DNA of 64,000 nt from CAWGUU01 sp963825765. GTDB lineage: Bacteria > Actinomycetota > Acidimicrobiia > Acidimicrobiales > AC-14. The notes beneath the pieces are model-generated. The model saw only the letters and a list, made by a program, of their open reading frames with translations, was not told where the DNA came from and made no database searches. The translations under genes and the position numbers were made by a program. Positions 40,908 through 49,161 of the stretch are shown here, piece after piece; position 1 is the stretch's first letter; every line of letters begins with the position of its first letter. The DNA is taken from assembly GCA_963825765.1 (NCBI GenBank), contig CAWGUU010000004.1, positions 296,100 through 360,099 of the forward strand. Direction: 5' to 3'.

Positions 40908-41576
40908 ATGGCGATCCGTGTGGTCGTTGCCGAGGACAATGTCCTCTTTCGCGAAGGGCTGCTTCAGGTGCTCGGGTCAGACGCCGACACCCAAGTCGTC
41001 GGGGTCTGCGGCGACCGGGACACACTCCTCCGGTTGGTGCGGGAGACGAGCCCGGACGTTGTCGTCACCGACATCCGGATGCCGCCGGGCCACGACGACG
41101 AGGGCATCCAGGCTGCCATCGAGCTCCGCCGAACCCATCCCGGCGTCGGCGTCGTCGTCCTCAGCCTCTATGCCAGCCCGCAGTACACCCTTTCCCTCCT
41201 CGAGGAAGGTGCCGCAGGCAGGGGCTACCTCCTCAAAGAGCGGGTCTCGGACGTGCGGGAGCTGATCTCCGCGGTGCGCACGGTCGCCGCCGGCGGATCG
41301 GTCGTCGATCCCGCAGTCGTCGATCTCCTCGTCCGAGCGCGGAGCCACTCGCGTTCGCCGCTCGAGTTCCTCACCCCCCGAGAGCAGGAGGTGCTCGAGG
41401 CGATGGCCGTGGGCAAGAGCAACGCAGCTATCGCCCAGCGCCTTGAACTCTCACTGCGCGCCGTCGAGAAACACAGCACGACGATCTTCTCCAAGCTCGG
41501 CCTGACCGAGGAGCCTGACACCAACCGTCGAGTACGGGCGGTACTCGTCTACCTCGACTCCCGGTTGCCCAACTGA
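40908..41576 (+). CDS. NarL/FixJ-family response regulator
   Basis: 222 residues. Receiver domain with acidic Glu-Asp in VVVAEDN, phospho-acceptor Asp55 (VVVTDIRMPPG) and Lys in GYLLKERV; C-terminal LuxR helix-turn-helix (FLTPREQEVLEAMAVGKSNA, AIAQRLELSLRAVEKHSTTI). DNA-binding transcription factor for a two-component system. ATG 40908. It converges with the histidine kinase gene, and the last 28 bases of the two coding regions overlap tail to tail, a compact arrangement which implies antisense 3' ends. The ABC exporter downstream of the kinase is the likely target. Confidence 0.92.
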   Translation: MAIRVVVAEDNVLFREGLLQVLGSDADTQVVGVCGDRDTLLRLVRETSPDVVVTDIRMPPGHDDEGIQAAIELRRTHPGVGVVVLSLYASPQYTLSLLEEGAAGRGYLLKERVSDVRELISAVRTVAAGGSVVDPAVVDLLVRARSHSRSPLEFLTPREQEVLEAMAVGKSNAAIAQRLELSLRAVEKHSTTIFSKLGLTEEPDTNRRVRAVLVYLDSRLPN

Positions 41577-42754
41577 CGGGATTCGGCTTCCACAACGGGT
41601 GCCGGTAGCGGGGACTCCGCGGCCAGGGGGAGCCTCCCGACTATCCGGGTCCCCTCACCGGGGACGGAGTCGACCATCAACTCGCCCCCGAGGGCGCCCA
41701 CCCTGTCGCGCATGTTGGTCAATCCTGACCCGCCGCCGGCGAGGCGGCCGGCGTCGAACCCGGGCCCGCCGTCGGTCACCGCGAAGGTCACCCAGGCTTC
41801 CGATCGCTCGATCTCCACTTCTGCAGACACGCCGCCGGCGTGTTTGAGCACGTTCTGGAGTGCCTCCATGCAGCAGAAGTAGATGGCCGCCTCGATCTCC
41901 TCCGGCAGCCTCGCGACCCGGACATCGAAGGCGACGGTCAGGGGGAGGGTCGCGGTCAGCAACGCTTCCGACAGCCCGCCTGCCCGCAGCTGGGGCGGGT
42001 AGATGCCCTGGGCGAGGGAGCGCAGGCTCGATGCGGTGCTGCGCACGTCCTCCTCCAGTTCGTCGACCAGGCGGGCGGCCTCGACCGGGTCGGAACTCAG
42101 CGCCCCGCGAGCCCGCCGCAACTTCATACCGAGGGCAAGGAGGTGCTGCTGCGTGCCGTCGTGGAGGTCGCGCTCGATCCGTCGCCGCTCCTCGTCTGCC
42201 GCCGCCACCACCCGAGCGCGGGAATGGCGGAGGTCCTCCGCGTGCTGGCGGAGCTCGACCATCGACCGTTCGAGCTCGGTGTCGAGATGCAGGTTCTGCA
42301 AGGCAAGGCCGAGCTGCTGGGCCGACTCGAGAAGTGCCTGCTCCTCCCGCCGGGTGAAGGTGTGGCCGCCAGTGGCGCGCACAACGACGATAAAGCCGAA
42401 AAGGTGGCCGCCGTGGGCGGCCGGCGCCAGGAGCAGCTGCTCGCCGGTTCGGTCCACGAGGAGCGACGGCATCCACCGCTCGATCCAGGCGTTCGCCCGG
42501 ACCACGGGTTGGGCGACGACCTGACGCTCGGAGGAGGTTACGGCCAGGGGCGCTCGTGGGCCGCGGGGCACGCTGATCGTCCGTTCGAACTTCGCTCCCG
42601 CCTCCAGCCACACCTCGGCTCCGGTCAGCTCCAGGTGGCTACGGAGCATCTCGGCCAGCTGGAGCATCAGCTCACCCAGAGGAACGGCGCGGGACATGCG
42701 CTCGCCGAACTTGCGGACCACCTCGCCCGGATCGCGTCGGCGCCTCGCCCTCAT
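41549..42754 (-). CDS. NarX/DesK-type sensor histidine kinase with GAF domain
   Basis: 401 residues, cytosolic. GAF-like sensor domain (about 20-155), a coiled coil, HisKA_3 with phospho-histidine His198 (RRRIERDLHDGTQQHLLAL) and a HATPase (CCMEALQNVLKHAGG; DGGPGF; GGGSGLTNMRDRVGALGGEL). It pairs with the NarL-type regulator encoded convergently with a 28-base coding overlap. The ATG (42754) lies two bases after the TGA of the ABC permease gene, so the kinase is co-transcribed with the transporter (ATPase, permease, kinase), a typical drug- or peptide-sensing unit. Confidence 0.92.
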   Translation of the reverse strand: MRARRRRDPGEVVRKFGERMSRAVPLGELMLQLAEMLRSHLELTGAEVWLEAGAKFERTISVPRGPRAPLAVTSSERQVVAQPVVRANAWIERWMPSLLVDRTGEQLLLAPAAHGGHLFGFIVVVRATGGHTFTRREEQALLESAQQLGLALQNLHLDTELERSMVELRQHAEDLRHSRARVVAAADEERRRIERDLHDGTQQHLLALGMKLRRARGALSSDPVEAARLVDELEEDVRSTASSLRSLAQGIYPPQLRAGGLSEALLTATLPLTVAFDVRVARLPEEIEAAIYFCCMEALQNVLKHAGGVSAEVEIERSEAWVTFAVTDGGPGFDAGRLAGGGSGLTNMRDRVGALGGELMVDSVPGEGTRIVGRLPLAAESPLPAPVVEAESRQLGNRESR

Positions 42755-42756
42755 GC

Positions 42757-45126
42757 TCACTCCGCCCGCAGCACTTCGGCCGGCTCGAGGTGGGCGGCTC
42801 GCCGAGCCGGCCCGAGGACAACCAGATGGGCGACAACGACGGACGCGGCGGCGATGGCTACCACCGCCGCGATCGGGACGACGACCGCGACGGCCGCGTC
42901 GGCCCGCCGGGCGGTCTCGACCCACGCCAGCGCACCCGAAGCCAGGCCGAGCGGGATCCCGATAGCCAGGCCCACCATGAGGACCGTGGTCGCGTACCAC
43001 GCGATCACCACCCCCGCCTGGCGGGGCGTGTACCCGACGGTCTTGAGCACGGCCAGGTCACGCCGCCGGCGCCGGGTGGAGACTGCGGCCCCATGGCCCA
43101 CCGCGGATATGGCGAGGACGGCGAGGAACGCTCCCAGGGCCCGGGGCAAGTCCCGGGTTCTAGCGAGATCCTGCGCCGCACCGGCTCGATCGGACGGTCG
43201 ATTGATGTCCGGATAGTCGCTGGCCAGCGCCTCGAAGACCTGCCGATCGTCCGCGCCGTCAACAAAGGAAAGGTGGTAGCCACGCTCGAAGACATCGATC
43301 TCGGACAGCCTCACCAGCATCGGGTTGAGATACAGACCGTCGTCGCCGGCGGCTTGGCCGACGATCCGCACTGGCCGGCGGCCGTCCCCGGTCTCCAACT
43401 CGACAGCGTCGCCGACTGCGGCGCCCATGATGGTGAGGGACGCCTGATCGGCTACGACCTCGTCGGGCCGGACTGGGTGGCGGCCCGAGACCAGGGCCGG
43501 CATGAAGGTGCCTTTGAGCACCTCAATCACCTTTCCCGTCAGCCTCGCCTCCCCGACGCGGACGTCGGTCAGGTTGTAGTGGGTGACATCTGTCAGGTCC
43601 GGTTCGAGGGTGAGGGCCTGCGACTCGGGGGCGGGCAGGCCGGGCCCGGCAGGGGGCAGGACGATCTCGGCGTCCCAGTCGCGGCCATAAAGGCGAGGGG
43701 TGGCGCCCAGGTGCCCGAGGCTGGCGGCGAAGACGAATGCGGCCACGATGCCGGCTATCCCGACGGCGGCGCCGGCCAGCACGGGTCGTACCGGGATTGC
43801 CGTCCGACCGTGCCCGCCGTCGAGGGCCCACCGCACGCCGAGGCGGCCGGCGGGGCCGATGCCCAGCCGGGACAGCCGGCGGGCGATCGCCGACGGCAGG
43901 GGCTTTCCAGCCCCGCCCCCCGTCGCCCGCCAGCCCGACACCGCTGCTCGCCCGCTGACGAGGGCGAAGGTCAGAGCCATGCCCAGGCCCAGGACCAGCC
44001 AATCGGCGGCGAGCCCCGGATGTGGCTCTGCCCGGCGGGCGCTGCCGATCGGCATCAGCCCGGAGGCGGCCACCGCTCCGATGGATCCGACCACTCCGCC
44101 CAGCAGGCCGACCAGCGAGCCCAGTCCGGCCAGGCCGAGCATCCGCTCGAGTCGCGTGAGTCCCAAGGCGTCGAGCACGTCATCCTGGCTCGCCGCGACT
44201 GCGATCGACCGGGCCATGGCGTGGCCGACGGCCACCACGCCGGCCACGCCGGCGGCAGCGGCGAAGAGCAGCAGGCCCACCACATCGACCCGGAGTGAGT
44301 CCTCGACAGCCTGCTGGAGGGCGCTCCGCTGCCCGCCTGGAACGATGGATGTCCCGCCTTCGTAGATGGCGTCGATAGCGGCAAGGACCTCGGACTCCCT
44401 GGCCCCACCGGCGAGCAGCACCCGCACGACTCGGCGGAAGACGAGCACCTCGTCCCCACCCTCCCCCGTGGTATAGCCGCGCTGGTAGCGGGCGGCGTAC
44501 TCCGGAGACAGGGCGAGCAGGTGCACACCGGTCTCGCCTTCGACGACGAACTCGGCCGGCTCGACAATCCCGACGACCTCGACCGTCTGGACCGGTCCCG
44601 ACGGGGTCACCGGTTCCGACCCGACGAACAGGGCGTCGCCTTGTGCCGGCCGAACGGCGGCGACGTCGATGCGGTCGCCCAGCCCGACACCGAATTCCCG
44701 GGCCAGCCCCGGATCCACGGCCGTCTCCCCCAGTGTTCGGGGGAGCCGTCCGGCGTGGATTCTGAGCCGGTCGAGGTCGCGCATGGATGTGGCATTGACG
44801 GGGATGACGCCCACGACCGTGAGTCCCGCGCGAAGCCCCAGCCGCACGGGCTCGACGGCGAGGAACTCCCAGGCTCCCACCGCCGTTACGCCGGGTAGGC
44901 CGGCCACCCGCTCGAGGAGACGGTCGTCAGGGTTGGACACGTCGACGGCGAGGTCGGCGTGGTCGACGTGATCGAGGAACCGGTCGACTGCAGTGGCGGT
45001 GCGGCGGGCCCCGGCCGCCGCGGTAACCGTGACGGTTACCGCCAAACCGCAGAGCAGCGACACCCAGGCAAGGGTGCGCCACCGGTTGCGGACCTCGGCC
45101 CTGAACCAGATCCTGACCGCTGTCAC
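42757..45126 (-). CDS. FtsX-like ABC transporter permease
   Basis: 789 residues. One membrane helix at the N-terminus (LAWVSLLCGLAVTVTVTAAA), a large extracytoplasmic domain of about 220 residues (MacB_PCD-like), two blocks of helices (about 270-420 and 690-780), i.e. the duplicated FtsX topology of MacB/LolC-type mechanotransmission or peptide exporters. The ATPase gene just upstream overlaps it by four bases (GTGA). The kinase gene follows immediately. Members of this class extrude antimicrobial peptides or lipids or regulate cell-wall hydrolases; substrate unknown. GTG start 45126. Confidence 0.88.
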   Translation of the reverse strand: MTAVRIWFRAEVRNRWRTLAWVSLLCGLAVTVTVTAAAGARRTATAVDRFLDHVDHADLAVDVSNPDDRLLERVAGLPGVTAVGAWEFLAVEPVRLGLRAGLTVVGVIPVNATSMRDLDRLRIHAGRLPRTLGETAVDPGLAREFGVGLGDRIDVAAVRPAQGDALFVGSEPVTPSGPVQTVEVVGIVEPAEFVVEGETGVHLLALSPEYAARYQRGYTTGEGGDEVLVFRRVVRVLLAGGARESEVLAAIDAIYEGGTSIVPGGQRSALQQAVEDSLRVDVVGLLLFAAAAGVAGVVAVGHAMARSIAVAASQDDVLDALGLTRLERMLGLAGLGSLVGLLGGVVGSIGAVAASGLMPIGSARRAEPHPGLAADWLVLGLGMALTFALVSGRAAVSGWRATGGGAGKPLPSAIARRLSRLGIGPAGRLGVRWALDGGHGRTAIPVRPVLAGAAVGIAGIVAAFVFAASLGHLGATPRLYGRDWDAEIVLPPAGPGLPAPESQALTLEPDLTDVTHYNLTDVRVGEARLTGKVIEVLKGTFMPALVSGRHPVRPDEVVADQASLTIMGAAVGDAVELETGDGRRPVRIVGQAAGDDGLYLNPMLVRLSEIDVFERGYHLSFVDGADDRQVFEALASDYPDINRPSDRAGAAQDLARTRDLPRALGAFLAVLAISAVGHGAAVSTRRRRRDLAVLKTVGYTPRQAGVVIAWYATTVLMVGLAIGIPLGLASGALAWVETARRADAAVAVVVPIAAVVAIAAASVVVAHLVVLGPARRAAHLEPAEVLRAE

Positions 45127-45812
45127 CGGCCGCCTCCGGGCACCCCGCCCGACACCCGTCCGTCCCGCATCGTCGCCACCCGCTCACCGAGCTTGGCCAC
45201 CTCAGGGTCGTGGGTGACGAGCAGGATCGCCTGCCCATCGGCGTGCAGCCGCCGGAACAGCTCCATGATCTCGTGGGTCCCATCGGTGTCGAGGGCCCCC
45301 GTGGGCTCGTCGGCGAGGAGCACCGTGGGCTCGTTGGCCAGGGCCCGGGCGATCGCCAGCCGCTGACGTTGGCCGCCGGACAGCAGAGCGGGTGGGGTCG
45401 CGGCCTTGTCGCGGATTCCCAGTACATCGAGCAGCTCCGAGGCCCGGGCTTCCGCCGCCCGCCGCGACCGGACGCAGAGCGCCGTCGCCAAGGACACATT
45501 CTCGAGCGCAGACAAGCCGTCGAGCAGATTGAAGAACTGGAAGACCAGTCCCACGTGGCGGCGTCGCAGCCGGGCCCGTTCCGTTTCGGAGGCGACATCG
45601 AGGCGCTGGCCGGCAACCCACACCTCGCCCTCGTCGGGGCTGTCCAGCCCGGCCACCATGTTCACGAGCGTCGACTTGCCGCACCCCGATGGGCCGGTGA
45701 GCACGAGCAGCTCGCCGTCATCGACTCGCAGGTCGACCTCCTGGAGGGCCCGTACGGGAGCGGTATCGATGTCGAAGGTCCGGTAGACGCCGCGGAGCTC
45801 GATGGCGGGCAC
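45123..45812 (-). CDS. ABC transporter ATP-binding protein (MacB/LolD type)
   Basis: 229 residues. Walker A GPSGCGKST, Q loop in VGLVFQFFNLL, signature LLSGGQRQRLAIARAL, Walker B VLLADEPTGALD and switch His in LLVTHDPEVA. The VFQFFNLL variant is characteristic of the LolD/MacB group which works with FtsX-like permeases. GTG start at 45812. First gene of the unit ATPase, permease, histidine kinase; the 4-base overlap with the permease indicates coupling. Confidence 0.95.
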   Translation of the reverse strand: MPAIELRGVYRTFDIDTAPVRALQEVDLRVDDGELLVLTGPSGCGKSTLVNMVAGLDSPDEGEVWVAGQRLDVASETERARLRRRHVGLVFQFFNLLDGLSALENVSLATALCVRSRRAAEARASELLDVLGIRDKAATPPALLSGGQRQRLAIARALANEPTVLLADEPTGALDTDGTHEIMELFRRLHADGQAILLVTHDPEVAKLGERVATMRDGRVSGGVPGGGR

Positions 45813-45977
45813 GGTGCCATTCGATCCCAGCTCGGCCCCGGTGGCAACCGGTGCAGCCGCCGCGTGGAGGTGTGGAAATCCCCACCGCGAGTGGGGGGAA
45901 GCCGGTCGGCGACCCCCCTTCTCGTCCGTGCCGCTTCTCCGTACGGTCCGACCAGGATGATTCGAAGGGAGACGGCG

Positions 45978-46451
45978 ATGGCGAGGCGGGTGTGCCTCTT
46001 GGTAGTAGTCGGAGCCCTGCTGGGCGGGTGCTCCGACGACGGCGGCGGCGGGGATAGCCGGGCCGCTGAACAGCAGCAGTTCGTGGCCGCCGCCGACGCC
46101 GTGTGCGCCGGCTTCTACGAACGAACCCGGGAGGTGCTGGCGCCGATCTACGAGTCCGATCCGCCCGACGCCGCCGCTGCGGCGGAGCTCCCGGGATGGT
46201 TGTCGTATGCCCGTCGGGAGACGGACCAGCTCTCGGCGATCACGGCGCCAGGCGCTGACGCCGCCGTATGGGCAGACGTGGTGGCCGACCTGCGAGCGGG
46301 CCTGGACGTCTTCGAACCGGCGTTGACAGCCGCCCGGGCGGGAGACGGAGCGGGGCTGGTGGCCGCCCTGGACTCAGGCTTCGCCAGCTTCGGACCCGTC
46401 GATCAACGCATGCGCGACCTCGGGCTCCAGGTCTGCGGGTCGGCCGAATGA
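45978..46451 (+). CDS. Secreted lipoprotein of unknown function
   Basis: 157 residues. Signal peptide MARRVCLLVVVGALLGGCSD with a clear lipobox LGGC (Cys at 18), then a Gly/Ser linker and a helical domain with two cysteines (DAVCAGFYERTREVLAPIY near the N-terminus; DLGLQVCGSAE at the end), which could form a disulfide. ATG 45978 has GGGAG six bases upstream; an ATG 21 bases earlier is in frame but poorly placed. Divergent from the ABC exporter operon, so it may be the extracytoplasmic partner of that system. Its stop overlaps the start of the next frame (ATGA). Confidence 0.83.
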   Translation: MARRVCLLVVVGALLGGCSDDGGGGDSRAAEQQQFVAAADAVCAGFYERTREVLAPIYESDPPDAAAAAELPGWLSYARRETDQLSAITAPGADAAVWADVVADLRAGLDVFEPALTAARAGDGAGLVAALDSGFASFGPVDQRMRDLGLQVCGSAE

Positions 46452-46509
46452 ACAAGCCGTTCATCGACCCTGTTGCCGGGGGGCCGTCCGGCGAGGTCGT
46501 TGCCCTGCT

Positions 46510-46546
46510 GATGAACCGACACCGTCTTTGATGAACCGACACCGTC
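46510..46546 (+). repeat. 20-bp tandem duplication splitting a LuxR-type gene
   Basis: GATGAACCGACACCGTC at 46510-46526 and again at 46530-46546 (unit of 20 bases including TTT). Removing one copy would fuse the frame opened at ATG 46448 with the LuxR-type frame at 46531, giving one 101-residue protein. Because 20 is not a multiple of three, gain or loss toggles the reading frame. Confidence 0.75.
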
Positions 46547-46773
46547 GGCGTGACCCCGTGGAGGCGTTGACGTCGCGGGAGCGGTCGGTCCTGGCCCTGA
46601 TGGCGGAGGGGTGCTCCAACCAGGCAGTCACCTCCCGCCTCGGGCTCAGTCCGAAGACGGTCGAGACCCACATCCGGAGCATCTTCCTCAAGCTCGACCT
46701 CGAGGAGACCCCCGACTGCAACCGCCGCGTCCTGGCCGTCCTGTCCTACCTGCACCTGGGCGAACCCGCCTGA
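46531..46773 (+). CDS. Short LuxR-type helix-turn-helix protein (possibly 5'-truncated)
   Basis: 80 residues that are almost only a LuxR-family DNA-binding domain: PVEALTSRERSVLALMAEGC, SNQAVTSRLGLSPKTVETHI, RSIFLKLDLEETPDCNRRVL, then LSYLHLGEPA. The same NRRVLAVLxYL ending is seen in the NarL-type regulator at 40908. There is no sensor or receiver part. The 83 bases upstream encode an in-frame-looking 27-residue leader (MNKPFIDPVAGGPSGEVVAL) that stops at TGA only because of a 20-bp tandem duplication. So the real protein may be 101 residues in cells carrying one copy. The leader ATG overlaps the lipoprotein stop codon. Confidence 0.75.
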   Translation: MNRHRRRDPVEALTSRERSVLALMAEGCSNQAVTSRLGLSPKTVETHIRSIFLKLDLEETPDCNRRVLAVLSYLHLGEPA

Positions 46774-46801
46774 GGCCGGGGACCTGTCGGCTACGGCCGG
46801 G

Positions 46802-48128
46802 TCATTTCCGGGCTACCCGGCCACGGATCGTATACGAGCCCTCCCAGTCGTGGACGTTCGACGCGGTGAGGGCGAAGTCGATGCCGGACTGGCCCGCGGC
46901 CAGCAGTGCGCCATAGCTGAACTTCCGGATGGCGAACCCCACGACATCGTCCTTGTCGGCCTCGTCCAGGAGGAGGGGGAAGAGGGCGGGCGTCCACCAC
47001 AAAGGGAGGAACGTCTCGTCCTCCGCCGCACCGAGCGCCTCCTCCCTCAATCTCTTCTCCATCTCCTCGAGCTTCGCGCCATCGAGTTTGGGGAGCTCAC
47101 CCGCTCGGATCTCGGCCAGGGTGATGCTCCGGATGACCTGCTCGACCTCCGAGCGAAGCGTCTTCAGGAATGCGGCGCGAGCGTCGTCGATCGCCTCGGT
47201 CGAGGTGTCGTCCTCCTCCAGTGCCACCACCACGAGGTAGATCGCGGACGCGGAGCGGATCGCAGCCCCCAACTGTCCGTCCGGATCCTCCAGGTCGGTA
47301 GCCAGCTCCAAGCCGATGGGCACGATCGTTCGGTTGAAGTGGCCCGTCGACGAGGGGATCTGCGCCACCGAGTGGTCTTCGAGATCCTCCCCGCTGGCGT
47401 CGTGATCCGGGACGTTGCCATGGGTCTTGCTCACGCTGTCGATCCGGACCGTGGAGTCGTCCATGTCGAGCGGGTTGATGGTCGTGCCGTCGACATACAC
47501 AACCGCGATAAAGAGGTAGGGCTCGTCGTCGTCCTCGTTGTCGTTGCCGATATAGAGCTCGTTGAGACGCAAGTCTATATCCAATGAGGGGTTGGCATAG
47601 AGATCTGGGTGCTTCTGCTTTGACGGTCTGACCCAGACCCTCCACCGTAAAGATGACCGAAGAGTCGGACTTCTTGATAGTTATCTCGACCGCGTTGGAG
47701 GCCACCGCGGGGCTTCGTGCGTTCCCAAGTATTCCGACCACCCTGATGTAGTACTTCGTGTCGTCCGCCGGTTCGGACGGCGTGAGCGCCTTCCAGTCCG
47801 CAGCGAAGGTGGACTCCTCTCCCTGTGCCGCCGGTTGGAGGGCGCCATCTCCGATGAAGCCAGGAAAGGTGCGAGACAGGTCCGTCGGCGACATCGGCTT
47901 CGTGGAAAGCTGCCAACTCGCCGCCGAGACGTCCGCCCAGTCGTTCCGGAAGGCGAACAGCGATTCTTCAGGTTGATCGATCGTCTTGGTCAGTACCCAC
48001 TGGGAAAGGTCCCCCGAGAGTTCCTTCACGCGCAGCGCCGGTCGCCGGAGGGCGTCGGCGGCTACTTTCAGGGGCATCACGCCCGAACGGGCGAATACGT
48101 TCCTGGTCAACACGACGTTCTTCGCCAT
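46802..48128 (-). pseudogene. Unknown protein of about 440 residues, interrupted by a +1 frameshift
   Basis: Starts MAKNVVLTRNVFARSGVMPL at ATG 48128 with GGGGG upstream. The first frame runs to VIFTVEGLGQTV; from there the natural continuation, KHPDLYANPSLDIDLRLNEL, is in the +1 frame and continues to the stop at 46802 (IGNDNEDDDEPYLFIAVVYV; TFLPLWWTPALFPLLLDEAD; ending GSYTIRGRVARK). Either a real frameshift, programmed shift or a sequence error near 47625. The NDNEDDDEPYLFIAVVY stretch parallels ETDEIGSDDVYMAVF in the neighbour gene. No domain could be named; calcium-binding-like acidic beta-sandwich is a guess. Confidence 0.6.
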
Positions 48129-48132
48129 CCCG

Positions 48133-48636
48133 TCACCCCCTCGTGACGAGCCGGGCCCGGTACTCGCCACCGTCGGCGGCGAAGCCCAGGGGCACTCCCA
48201 CCCCGCCGGCGGTGAGGATTGGAGGCACGCTCCTCAGGCCGAGGAACTCGTCGTTGTCCAGCCCGCCGGCGATGAGCAGCGCGACCATCGCGATGGCCAC
48301 CCGTCCCTTCTCGTCCTTCGCCTGGGCCCATCGATTCGCCCAGAACTCCGTCGCACGCGACCAGACGCCGGGGTCGAGGAGGTCGCGACCGGAGTCCTGC
48401 TCGATCAGTGCGACGACGTAGGCGTCCTGCGGCTGATAGGAGTCCTCCAGTACGACATCCTTCAAGACGTCCTTCCCGGTCTCCATGTCGGCCCAGGCCG
48501 TTCCCTTGCCGCCGACCACTCGGATGTTCGGCGGCAGGGAAAAGCTTCCCCGGAACACCGCCATGTACACGTCGTCCGAACCGATCTCGTCTGTCTCTTC
48601 GATGCACGTGAGGCGTCGGACTACAAGCTTTGCCAT
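48133..48636 (-). CDS. Unknown protein, 167 residues, related to its downstream neighbour
   Basis: ATG 48636. MAKLVVRRLTCIEETDEIGS, DDVYMAVFRGSFSLPPNIRV, GKGTAWADMETGKDVLKDVV, then a helical half ending GVGVPLGFAADGGEYRARLV. Begins MAK(x)VVxR like the neighbour, and both hold an acidic DExGxDxxYxxV motif, so they share an ancestral beta-rich domain. The stop is four bases before the next start codon, so the two are a translational unit. No signal peptide or membrane segment. Function unknown. Island cargo next to the tRNA-Lys scars. Confidence 0.72.
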   Translation of the reverse strand: MAKLVVRRLTCIEETDEIGSDDVYMAVFRGSFSLPPNIRVVGGKGTAWADMETGKDVLKDVVLEDSYQPQDAYVVALIEQDSGRDLLDPGVWSRATEFWANRWAQAKDEKGRVAIAMVALLIAGGLDNDEFLGLRSVPPILTAGGVGVPLGFAADGGEYRARLVTRG

Positions 48637-48825
48637 GATGCCCTCCGATATTCTTGCGATATCTCTTTGACCGGCCCTCCGCCATAGGAGAACCGCGCTT
48701 TGGACGTTATGCGCAGAGGCGCTCCAGGACATCGGGGATAACCCTGGTCCGAGGCCAACTTTTTCCTGGGCCACCGGTCGGGCTCCGGCAACGTTTCGGG
48801 CCGAGCTGATTGGCACGTCAAATCA

Positions 48826-49000
48826 TTGCTGGAGCATCTGCGCGCAGTCGGCGCCGAGCTGCGGTACCACGGCGACTTCGACTGGCCCGGCAATCGCCAA
48901 CCTGCTCGTGGGCACGCTCGGGTGCCTCCCGTGGCGCTTCGGTACCACCGACTACCTCGACGCCTTGGCCCGCTTGGCGCAGTCGGCCACGGCAGCGTCC
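48826..49000 (+). pseudogene. Fragment resembling JetD/TIGR02679 (DUF2399) of type III Wadjet
   Basis: About 58 codons in two frames: LLEHLRAVGAELRYHGDFDW then, shifted, IANLLVGTLGCLPWRFGTTD, YLDALARL. The sequence [A]ELRYHGDFDWPG-IAN-PWRF-DYLxAL matches the C-terminal DUF2399 part of TIGR02679 proteins, the JetD toprim-like nuclease subunit of type III Wadjet plasmid defence. Everything upstream of it is gone. Ends next to tRNA remnant C. Suggests that a Wadjet-carrying element once used this tRNA site. Assignment is by eye and needs a profile search. Confidence 0.58.
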
Positions 49001-49020
49001 CGACCAGGACTTTTGTCGGT

Positions 49021-49063
49021 GCGCCCCCAGGGCTCGAACCCTGAACCGGATTAAGAGTCTGCT
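49021..49063 (-). other. tRNA-Lys 3'-half remnant C
   Basis: GCGCCCCCAGGGCTCGAACC, then CTGAACCGGATTAAGAGTCT, GCT: the same part of tRNA-Lys(CTT) as remnants A and B, with one base missing in the T arm and three missing before the anticodon stem. 99 bases from the intact tRNA. A degraded older scar. Confidence 0.8.
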
Positions 49064-49077
49064 CCTTTTGGTACCGA

Positions 49078-49116
49078 GTGCGTTCCGGTGCCCTGACCTG
49101 CGGTTCTGTCGGCGTC
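49078..49116 (+). repeat. 39-bp box after tRNA remnant C
   Basis: GTGCGTTCCGGTGCCCTGAC then CTGCGGTTCTGTCGGCGTC; three differences from the copy at 39648-39686. Marks a unit of tRNA piece plus box that recurs at 38.07, 39.6 and 49.0 kb. Confidence 0.8.
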
Positions 49117-49161
49117 GGAGGATCGGAGCGCTGCAGCGTCCTGACCTGGGCCTTTGTGAAG

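Noticed and set aside
45957..45977. Earlier start for the lipoprotein gene
   Set aside because: The ATG at 45957 has AGG directly against it and adds seven residues before an otherwise normal lipoprotein signal; the ATG at 45978 has a properly spaced GGGAG.
46802..48128. Programmed +1 frameshift
   Set aside because: No recognisable slippery codon plus stop/SD-like stimulator was found at about 47625; ordinary mutation or error is more economical, so it is listed as an interrupted gene.
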